In this document: positions 41,501-53,500 of the stretch, one piece after another
How positions within the stretch are numbered: the stretch's first letter is position 1
Layout of the letters: every line of letters starts with the position of its first letter
Assembly (NCBI GenBank): GCA_005406025.1
Contig: BGZK01000004.1
Location: 186,001-250,000 of the forward strand
Length of the DNA stretch: 64,000 nt
DNA from: Eumeta japonica
Lineage: Eukaryota; Arthropoda; Insecta; Lepidoptera; Psychidae
Direction of reading: 5' to 3'
Position numbers and translations under genes: made by a program
Notes under the pieces: generated by a model
Told to the model about the DNA's origin: nothing
The model's input: the letters and a program-made list of their open reading frames with translations, nothing else
Database searches by the model: none

Positions 41501-44500
41501 TGCCGCTCAACAGGGGTGAGAGCGTCTCGAGCGTCTTTTTTCCAGCGGGCCTAGCATGACACTCTAGGCGAGAGTCTGCGTATACGACGTCCTTTTCATA
41601 CAATATAAGTTCCGCGAGGACAGACCTATAGAGAGACTCGTCTAGGGCCCCGTGCTAGGCCTGCTGAGCTTCATCATAGTCCAGGACGAACGAGATTAGT
41701 GCAATTTAACATTTTTCTAGAAGGACAAGAATTCTATTTTTACACGATCAATTATATGAAAAACTACGATAGAAGCGTTTTATAATTCTTCAAATGTTAA
41801 ACGGATCTTTATCATAAGCTCACCGAATTCGGTAAATGCTTATGCAGATATGCACCCATTTCTCGGCTACTACTATCATAGATTTGAAATCTGGCAAAAT
41901 GTTTGTATATAAAACATTTTCGCGCATTTGTTTTTTAATAAGAAAATTTCATAGAATTGGAGTAAATTTAATTTAAATGCAATTTTTTAATCTAATTTCT
42001 TCGTTATCTTATTCGTAATTGAAATTCAAAATAACTTAGAATGCGTACTTAATATTATTTTTACATCTGTCCGTATTAAGATTAAACAAAACTTCCTCTA
42101 TTTTTTAAATTCCGATTGGCATTTGGTGTCCCTTACAGCTGAAAAATTTAATTAAAAAACATTCTCTTTTTTTCCTCATTTTATCTCAATGAATTGTAAA
42201 TAATCTGTTCTTCTAAAAAGTGTCTTAAGTATTGCAGGAAAAATAAAACAAAATCCTAGATTCTAATTCCAGAAAATATAATAGTATCTTTTTTACCACA
42301 CCAAATGCGCTATAATATTAATTACCCTTATCCGATTACTTTAACTAGATCTTCGGCCAAATAATAGGCAAAGAAATATTAGTAGCATAGATTAGTGCTT
42401 TAGTGGTGTATTAAATACAAATCATATGTTGTGTTTTAGATTTAATTGTCTATATACATATATAATAACGATTTGATATCGTTTTTTCGACCTGATCACT
42501 GCCAAAAAAATTGTTTTTTTTTTTGTTTTTAGTACTTTTTTTATAAAATTTTGATAGCAACCTCATAAACAGTATTAAGTATTATCACTTCTCAGTACAC
42601 CAATACGCTTATCTTAAAAATTTTTTTATAACCTTCAGGATCTACTTTTCGGGAACTAATAACATTTATCCAGCTTAAAATCAAGTGCGTACACCAACTG
42701 TTACTTAACAAGTGTACGGCGAACAGGCCCGACGGAGCCGGCGATGCCGCGCCGCAAGAAGTACCCCGGCGTGGCCTACAAGACCAACGAGCTGTTCGAG
42801 CCGGCGCCGCCCGCGCCGCTCACGGCCACCGCGCCCAGCGACCGCGCCAGGGTAACCGCACTTGTACGCTTTTGTGGAACTACTCCAATAATCATACGAT
42901 ATTTTTGTGAGAGCTTCAGTGGTAATCGATGATCTTATTGTATGTACACTAATTGCATAGCAAACCTTTTGATTTTTTTGTTTAAATGCGTCAATAATCT
43001 AAATGTGTTATTTGAGCTTATGAACGAATTAAGGTACTTTGTACTTAAACACTGGATAGCGGAAAACTTTTATAGCAAACGAAAGACTCCGCTCAATGTC
43101 CTTCCTTACCAAATTTAATAAACCTTGCATACACGACCAAAATATTTTTTGTGCACATACGTAAAGTGCACTGCAAATTTCTGGAATGAATAAAAAAAAT
43201 TACTATAACTGGTCAAAAATATATTTATTGTGTCTCCAAATATTCTCGTTAAAATAAATACATATTTTCAAACGAATAAACCAATTTTAAAAATATTTTT
43301 GCCACTCCTCCCTGGTGATCTCGGAAACATGTTTTTCATAGTCTGACAGCCTCTTCTGGTCATGAAAATCGTGGACCGCGTAATCGGTTCTTAATTATTG
43401 CGAACAAAAAAAAGTCACAAGGCGCCATGTCGGGACTGTATACAGGATAGCTCATATTGCGAGATTACTCTTTTATTATTCAAAAATTTATTTGTACGCT
43501 TGGTCGTGGGAGAACTGGCTCTGTTGTGGTACAAGATGATACAATGTTTGAGGTTATTTTTACGGAGTTCGTCAATAACATGTAGCAAACGAATGGTCGA
43601 GTACCGATCACTATTCACGGTACGACAATGCTCCAAAGCAACAGTAGCCAGTTTTTACTGACTACTGTTCTTTAAACAGTAGTCAATTTTTATTAAAAAA
43701 AGAAGCAATCATCCGCTTAGGGGCACTTCGCTCGCGCGTCACTTTAGTTGATTTCGGCTCATCTCGATAGAATCATACGGTCTATTGCTGCTTTGTTTTG
43801 GGGTCGTAGCAATAAATCCATGTTTCCTCACCTGTTACTAGGTCTCGTACCAAATTGGACACCCCTTCCTTGAATCTGATAAGCATGGCATTATTGGCAT
43901 ATGAACCTCAATCAAATTGTGTGGGATACACAGCAAACACAGCTTTTTCATACCCAAATGTTTGTGTAAAATTATTATATTTGACTCATTCCTATAAATG
44001 TCCGAATCTCATGGTAAGTCACGTGTCTGTCTGTTTCGATCATACGGCGAACAGCATCGATTTTTTTGTTGTTCACAGTGTTGAAGTGGCAACCATCACA
44101 AAATTCGTCACTGAGATTGACACAACAACGCTTGAATTCTGTAAACCAGTTATAAATAGTCGTCTTGCGTGGTGCTTCATCACCAAAAGTGGTTTTTGAA
44201 GACGAACAAGGCTCTGCCGAACTGTCAAATTTCACTTTAAATCGTAGAAAATCATACTACGAAAATTTTCGCGACTTAAATTCATAGTGATGAAGACCGC
44301 AATTTTTAAATTAACGCCACAATTTAAAAACAATTGACAGATGAAACAAACTCTATTCTACAGCCAAAGAGTTCCATTTTTAAGTGTAGTAATTACTTTT
44401 TAAATATTGCTTATGTGAGTGGCCAGTTCCAGAGACTTATAGTGCTTCCCACGTATATTTGGAAATAGCTTTTACGCATTTGCACAAAACGATATCCATA

Positions 44501-47500
44501 CACAAAGACAAAATAAATTTTATTTAACAAAAATATAGTTACAGAGTAAAAACGCATTTCTCCACATGTTTCAAAAGATTATAAATATTAATATGATTAC
44601 GAATAGGTGGAAAGTCGTTAAATTTCAGAAACAAATGTCGCAAACTGTAAACGTAATATTGTCTTGGTTTTCATACAATCTCACCCAGCGCATTCTGGCG
44701 ATCAGCGAGAAAGAGTCAGGGTTATATGTGATGCATGAGAGTAAAAGAAACTTGTTTAGTTTATAAACTTCAGACGTGTGTTGTTACATTTTATCAGTCA
44801 AAGGTTAGATTATCCTCGCGAATAGGCAATAGGTCTGTATCTGAGTGAGCATGTAGAGGTCAAATAAGTTTGCGAACAAAAGAATGCACTGTAATAATGA
44901 TTTTTCCTCAAAATCCTCTAAAAGTAGAATCCGTGAACATCACGTAGAAGGACATATTCCAACACATGGCAGTGAAAATAAAGAAATGTATGTTATATCT
45001 TGTAATTTTAAAAGTCCGGCTGAATAAATAATGGAAACGAGGATGTATTGCGGCGTCAACGTTCACACGAATGGCTTTTTATTACTTTAAGGAATAAATA
45101 CTTATTGTCGACGTCATAGAGACATATGAATGTGTACAGTCATCGATGGCATCTTGTCAAAATGACTACAAGGGAATTTTGACTTTTGACTATTCAAAGT
45201 GTAAAAACTTCAGGATTGTAATGTGAAGGACGTGTGTAAAAGTGTGAAAGAGTGTATAAAGTGTGAAGGAATGATTTGTTGATATCGAGAGCTATGCGTG
45301 CTTAAATCTAAACATTTTGTGGAAATTAACTAAATCTGTACTACTAAACGGGGTGAACCGTGTGTGTTGTGAATGAGATGATTAGTATTATAAAAGATAT
45401 CAACCGGTGGTATCATGAAGTGAAGGAAGAAATGAATGAAAAGAAAGCTTAGTTGGATGTACTGGCCACAGTGCGATGAACTATTATCATGAAAAGTGAA
45501 CTAAAATGGTAAAGCAGTCTACAAAACTTTAAAGACAAGAATATACATGCGTAAAGAGCAAGAATGATAGGACAAAGAAAGCCTATAGGACAGGAGATTT
45601 TCGAACATCTATAAAAAGCAAAAAGTGTTACGGAGTATGGTGAGAAAACATGTACTACGAGTGTTAGAATAAAACAATAAAGGTGGCCACCTCTTTAGGA
45701 AGAAAAATAGCATTGATTTCAAAAAAACAATCGAAAAACATAATACTTTTGGAAATGCAAGAAAATAAGTACACGTTAATTTTTTAAGCATTATTTATTG
45801 ATTCTACTATTTATGTTACCACGTGCATTTATCATTACTCTTAACTTTGGCCACCAAGGTTTTATTATTCATAAAATTATCATTGAAATTTGAACAAGTC
45901 AAATAAATATTGAAATGAACAAAAAAATCATTTTTAATTAAAGTGATAGATGCTTTCTTTTTTTTCTCGCTATTTAATATTAACGATGGAAATTTTTTTT
46001 AGTAAAAGCAGAAATTGCAAGAATAGAGAGAAGAAAGAAAATTATTGAAAAATATACGTAGTATTTATTGTACGATTATGCTATAATATATAGTACAACT
46101 GACTGAAATATAATGCGATATTATATAATATAGTAGGTGTGGCAGGCCTACATTATATTTTGTTCGTGATGACCATCAGAGTGCTGAACGGGGGGACGCG
46201 GGGCGCGCGGGCCGCCGCAGCAAGTCGGAGGGGCCGCGCCAGCCGCGCTGGACAGACACCGTCGAGCCCAAGGTACTAGTCCGAGAGCGCGCCGCGTGAA
46301 ACCATTTCACGCTACATACCCATGGCAATGCCACAAGGAGAACCGACGCGGTCAAGCATGAAATTAAAATAAAATAAGGAGACTTTTGTTTATGAAATAA
46401 AATTCTAAGTATATTTCATATTTCGTACAATCCGTATAAGGTTTCACATGTTACCTCTAATAATAGGGTCTTACATTTTAATTTTCACTTAGTGATGGTC
46501 GGTAGTTGTTCTTTATGAATCGATTTCTAAACTTTAGCTTAATAAACCTATTCGGAATGCTGAGATCGAATGGATTATGTAGACTTTTTTTCTTTTAATC
46601 GTATAAGACAATAGACATACTTTGTAACAAAGGGAAATTAAATAAATAGGCAGGAAATTGGGAATATCTGGACTAGCAAGAGGTAAGAGAAATATATAAA
46701 TGAAAAATCAACGTTATACACATTTGTATGTACTGAAATTAGTCAGACATTTGACAGTTGACTTTGATTTTGTTAATATTCATGGGCTGTAACTTAATAA
46801 TTATAACCCAGATCTATGACGTCATTATATATGAATTTTCAAAACAAATATGTCTTCGTAAATGATAATTTAAATAAATTCTTTTATTTTAAACAGTTGC
46901 TCATAATTATAAAAAAATAACAGACTTTGAAAATTTTTATTGTAATTATTATTTAATGACAAATCTTTCTCTATTTAGATACTTCCTTAAAGTAACCAAA
47001 ATCCAAACAAAGGCTATATATGAACTTTTATCCTTTATCTACCTAAAAATGTTTACATCACAAGGACTAATAATAATAAAATATGATATAAGCTCACACC
47101 TATTTCCCAAAAGGGTAGACAGCGACTATAAATGTTCACATGGTACAATCTTTGCATATCTCTCTTGCTTCACTGATAACCATCAATATTCTAATGCAAA
47201 CTCGTCTGTTTCCGGTGTTTAAAATTTGATCTTTTTTATTATGCCAATAAAAACTATAATAATAACATTTCCAATAAAAACTACAACATTGATATTGAAA
47301 CATTCAGTCATTTACCTACTATTATTACATATTAAAATTTTAATTGGATTCTACATTCTTTCTTTTTTAATTAATTGTCTCTTTTCACATAGACGAAAAT
47401 TTTTATGTTTTTAATTTTAATTGCAAACAGAATATTGAAATTAAAATCTTATTATTCGATTCATAAGATTTTTTATGTAAAAATCTTCGTCGAATATTCT

Positions 47501-50500
47501 GCAAAGGTATTGGCCCACACCCACCGTGTCTTTCGCCACACCATACGCAGAAACAACTTACTCTATCTTGCATTGTGAGCGAGGAAGCATCGCACGGCCG
47601 AAAGTAGGCCACGCTCTCTATTGACAAATTTATGCTTTAGATTTCCTCTTCAATACGGTCGTACTTTCAGGCCACCACCGCTCTAGGTGAGGTGCTGGCG
47701 ACCAAAGAGCCTGAAACGGTGAGCACCGAGTACCGGAACCAGTTCGCGTGGCCCAAGGACAGCGGCGACACCCCCAGGAAGAGCATCTCCATGGGCGCGC
47801 TGAAGAAGGCCGCCGCCGGCCACGACGGTGGGTGACTGTCGTAGTATTATCAGGGGTCGGAAACGTACTTAAAGTTTTAAAACTTCTGAAAACAGTGTTC
47901 GAGGCTTAAACACGTTGTCACACCTGAAAGTTTTAAAATGTCTTTCATAATTTTTTTTATTCCATAAAGAAGGTGTAAAAAGATTTAATCCTCGCCTCTC
48001 AGTCTATGACACCAATTAATTCTCATACATAATTGTAATTCTCATACCAAGAATGATAATAATTTTGATATGATTTCAAAATAATCAAAAACGATAATAA
48101 TGAACTGAAAAATGATCAGATGTCTTGGAGTAGTCTAATCTAAGGCAGAAGGTGGATTATAGCAGTATTGCAACAATAAATTCATTTGAAAGATAGTTTT
48201 TAATAAACAAGTGTTGTTTTCTATTTTGTCCCTTCTCTGCTCTGGTAGTTTGTTTGATGATTTGATGATTCGATAATCAGTAAACAATTAACACATTAAT
48301 TCACAAGTAATCAACAAATTTCATGAATAAGATATATGTGTTTACTTTTTTATATACAATCAATGGATGAAAAAATAACAAAATAATAAATCGATTTATT
48401 TATTTTCGAATTTATTTATTTACTATTGTATCGGTTTGGAAATGCACGGGAACAGATGTCACGCGACCGACTGTATCCACGTCAATAAACACGTCATATC
48501 GGGAATGAGTTTATTTATTACGTTTATTTCAGCGCTTGTTACCGAACGATAATATTTTAAAAGTTTTATAATAGTTTTTAACAGGTACAATATTACTTCC
48601 AATTTCCGCGATCATAATGTCGATTAAATTATTTTTTTTTTTGCGTGGAAAAAATTAAGGAATTCAAAAATCGGCATGTGCTAGTTCCGTGCCACCATAA
48701 ATATATTTTATGGCATCTATTTATGAAATAAAGTCTCTTTCTAGTTTTCATTTTACTGTTACATATAGACTTAGATGTCACAACTAATCGGACCAATGAT
48801 TCCCGAACAAATGTTATGGGAAAAGGTTGAGGAAATGTAAGGAAATAGTGCCATGAAGAGGCATTGACGATCTCATTCAGTGCCAAATTAAAAGAACGCC
48901 ATATTAAATATCAATAAAATAGCAGTTATTACAAAATGTAATCTAAAAACTAATTCAATATCTAATGGACATAAAAAAAACGCGGAATCTATAAGTTTTT
49001 TTTTACCTTCAAGCATTGCTAACTTCGCTACAACGAACCACAAACAAAACAAATCTAAGCAGACAGACGTTTCAATTGATATTACAATCTAGACACGTTC
49101 ACGAGTCTATATACAATATAGTCTATGGTCGTGCCCTCAAGCGGTGATATTTCGTACTAACTGTCGCTTTTTCGGTTATGTCTCAATCCAAAACCGCAAA
49201 GTTTCGCGTGCACGCCCAACTTTCAGCGAATTTATTATCACTCGAGCGCTCGCTAAAGTTAGCGATATACGAGAATAAATACATAGACGAAGTACTTTGT
49301 GTATTTTTCTCGTCGTACATTTTATATTATCGAGAAAACCGACATGTAGCTAATTGAATTGATAGCATTCCCTGTTTTATTATTTTTCGGTAAACAACCA
49401 TTTTATTGGCGTTTCTTATTAATTTTGAAAAACTAAAAATTTTAATTGTAACTTAAAACTTAAATTTATGGGGTAACTGCCTTTTTGCACGTCTATAAGA
49501 CCTTTTCAGATAGTGCTGGTTTTATATAAGTATAGTGTAAGACAATTCAATACAATATTACATTTTAATATTTTGAAATAATAACGTTGACCATAAGAAA
49601 TCAATGAGACTCGTGAAAAAAAAAACAAATAGGCTGTGATTGGGTAGTGCCGACAGAAGTAAAAACTTAGAAGTATTAAGGAACAGTAGGTTTTTGGGAT
49701 TCACAAATTGATTATAATATCAAAAATTACACCACGCCAACATCTGTCCGTTAAATTCATAAAATCGAGAGATGAATATTTATCACACTCTCTTCATACG
49801 GAATATCGTTAAACAAGTACTTAAAAACGAATTATGTGGTACTTAAAGGAATTTTCCTCTGAGGAATATTTATTTCATTTTATCAGCTTTCAAAGTCATT
49901 AACTTTATTTCCCTCCGCCCTCTAATTTTTTAACCATGTGCCTTATAAATATAAAAATAAGTCACAGAAATAGAGCTTCATAAATAATTCAAAAAAAATT
50001 ATTTTTGAGAAAATGTTTTAATGAGTATTTTACATGGTCATAATTTCCAATTGTCAATTGTAGTAATACAATAACCGACCCGTATGGGCACGCATGTAGA
50101 TTTTAACACAAAAGGTGCGTATGTATACCTATCATGCAAACATACATTTGTAATAATAAGTTATTTTATATCCATTTTTCAACTTAGTGCAATTGCAAAT
50201 TTCAAAGCCATTCGGTTGGTTGATACGGAACCTTATTTGCGCAAGTGCAACTCTTCTCTTGACCTGTTTTGTAATATTAAATTTATAAGCAACATATTTT
50301 TAATAGATAAGTTCTTTTTAATTTTAAACGCGTGATTGACGTATGTCTTACAATAGATATTTATTGAAAGTGATTTTGAAATTTATAATTTAAACTATTA
50401 AAGTTATTAAACATACTTTACAAATAATAAAAGGAGAAGTGAAATGTACATCGTTATTTAATTCTAAATTGATATTAATGATTTTCAACTTTATACAATG

Positions 50501-53500
50501 CCATGCCAAACGTAAAAAATGATAACATTTACAAGTTGACTGCAATGTCGTCTTTACGAGGCTATAATGCACTCATGTCATTTAAATTCTCTTTCCCAGT
50601 GATAGTAACATATTTAAAATGTTCCAAATATTCTCCATTTTATCGAAATGGATACCATGTCTATTTATTTGCCATATCTGTGATTAGCTCTGAATAATAG
50701 AAGCCGCCGTTTCTTTCCCGTACCTTGCTGTAATTGATTGATTTCAGAGTAATAGTGCACACCACATCCTAGGGATTCAAACTGGGGTAGCACATCTTTG
50801 GCCATAGACGTATGAGATTGAAGCAATATTTTTTTTCTAAACAGGAGCATAACTAAATACAACTATGATCCGAATCACCATGTTATATATATCACTATAT
50901 CTGTTATATCACAAATGTAGAACTGTAACTTATAGAAATACTTTATGCAGTATTGAGATTCACTAATGCGATATTTCGATTTTAAGTCAAAGTGTTGTCT
51001 AATAACGCCGTGCAACGATGTTAAAGGCTCCTTGGAGACCGAACCCCTGATGAACAACGCGGAGGACCACAGCGAAGAACACGCGCCCAAGAAGTACATC
51101 GAGGATTACCTCTGGAACGGCCAAAAGCCGGGCGTGCAAAGGTGAGCGGGCGGCGACCGTCAAATTGGTTTTATATCTATATGTAGTGATATTTATTTAT
51201 TGGCTTTAGCTTCTATCACGTTCATGCGCTTCATCATATTTCTTATCGTTTACGTTTATTGAACTTCTACAGATGTTTCGGTATTTCTATTCTATTTCAA
51301 TCCTACAACTTCTCGCAATTTTACACAACCTGTACAGAGCATCACTGAAGTCTTCCAATGGTCAAAGATAACATTCATAAATAGTATACCACATTTATGA
51401 AATATGAAACTATCTGCAGAGTTAATGCTTATCTGAAAAAATTAATAAGCAATTATTTAATCACTTAATTCAAAGCCGCGCTTAGCTTCAGCTAACATGC
51501 TTCAAGAATTTAAAGTCGGTCTCCAATAACTTGGGAGTCGACAAGAATCGAGCCAAAGATCGAGAAACGGTCCTTAACACACATACATCCACACGTCCAC
51601 TCATGCACACGTCTTTGATTTTGACACTTAGTAGTCCATCAAAGCCGTGAAATTCCGGACTACACGATAGTATGAAAAATCATGATCCAATTAAATGCTT
51701 TTGTCGTATTTTAGATTTATACACCGATAGTTATTAAATGTTATTACCACGAATAGATTTCCAAGTCTGGCAACACTTTCAGGTTACTTACCACCAGAAG
51801 TTATGTGTCAAGTTAAATTCACCGCTAGAGCTTTCCTGTCTCTTGTATGTTAGCTTTCACTAGATCGCTTTGAGCGCTTTCTCCCGAGCCGCCCGCCGAG
51901 GCGACTCGGCGCAGCCCGCGCGGTGCGCGAAAGCGCTCAAAGCGAGACGTTCTGCTCCTGAGGCCCGTTCCCGTCGACAACCTTCTTACACTGGGTAAAG
52001 CAGAACAAGTCTAAATTTCATTTTTGGTATTTGCTTGTCTGAACTTGTGGGCGGTGGCGGCGCGGGGGCGCGGCGCGGGCGGCGCCCCGCGGTAGTGTTA
52101 GCGCGTCTAGTTCGGAATGACAGCTAATAGTTTTTTTCAATTTCGATGTCTTGCACATGTGTCGATGTGATCGTCCATCCCGTTGCGTTAGTATGTTTGT
52201 CGATGTGTCACCTGCCGCACGCGCGGGGCGGGCGGCCCGTCTCTACGCTCCTTCTCTTAGGACCTCACCATGCGAGCTTTGACCTTTTTCGAGCATGTTA
52301 ACTTTACTCTAGCGCCCTGCGCGAGCGCAGCCGCCTTTATTTTGCAATCATCACAACCTGCGCCCGATCGACTTCGAAGCGTCTAAGACTGAAAATGAAA
52401 TTTTGCAGAAAATCGACGTTCCGTAGCGCGCTATCGGCCCTCATATCCACCGGCGAGGATCGTAACAAAGATAATAGGAAACGTTACAAAAGCGAGTACA
52501 AAAAGAAATTTAGACCGTTCTCCCAGTACGTGTACGAGGCGTCTAAAGGGACGTTTACGAAATGCAGGGGGTCGAAAGGGAAAGCGGGGGTGAGTGACGA
52601 GGGCGCGAGCGAGCGCATGCTCCCGGAGAAGGGCGAGGGCGAGGGCGCGAGCGCGGGGGTGGGCGACAACAGCGCCGCCACGCTGCGCGCCACCGGCCTG
52701 CAGCCGCTCGGGCTCTCGCAGAGCGACTCCTGGTACCGCGAGGTGCTGGACCTGCGCAAGCGCGCTGGCGAATACAAGGTCTGCACTACACCACTACCAT
52801 TTACTAACATCTTGTCTAACAGTGTACCACGAGACACGTTCACTACACACTTAACGTTTATAATAAACCGACTGTCCTACACCTCGGTCAGTCAACAGTA
52901 TAACTTAAGCGGGCACGTAGCCGTGCCGGTAGCGAGCTGGCTGTAAAGCGATTGTGTCGTGCTGCAGTATCGCGGCTGGGGCACCGAGCTGGCCCCCGAC
53001 CACCTCACGCAGATTTACAATAAGCAAATCGAGCTCTGGTACCAAGTGTCGCGCCGCTCGTCGCTGTCGGCTCTATCACTCGCTTCCACCGATCACAAGT
53101 AAGTGCTGCACTCGTGCGCCGCCCGTCCGCGCGGGCGGGCGGGCGTCCCTCACTTACGGCTTTATATATAGACACGCACACTCAACTGTCATTTTGCCCT
53201 TATTCCGAGTCATACCGAACACCGATAGCGGAGGTGGCTGACGCTTCACAGCTATCGAGAATGGCTTGTATGGCGACATTGACCTTGAACATGTACGCGC
53301 GGAGCTAGATTACATGTAGACGTAATCCGTCCAGCGACCACACTCATCCGTAACCGGAAATTATAACATCCAGATATTTTTCAGAACGACGGATACACCC
53401 ATTGGATCTTCTATAAATCTTTCAGAGCTTTGCCTCGCGACGAGAAAGACTCGAAGGAGTCGAGGAATCACTCGCCTAAGAAGTTCCGCTCGTTCAAGTC

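Noticed and set aside
52484..52854. Long frames on - and in another + frame across MDM1 exon 7
   Set aside because: Shadows caused by the GC-rich codons of the real exon; low-complexity Arg/Ala.
52779..52967. Open extension of MDM1 exon 7 to a stop at 52944
   Set aside because: Flanked by a valid donor and acceptor, and exon 8 continues the conserved helix, so this is intron 7; retention is possible but not the main form.
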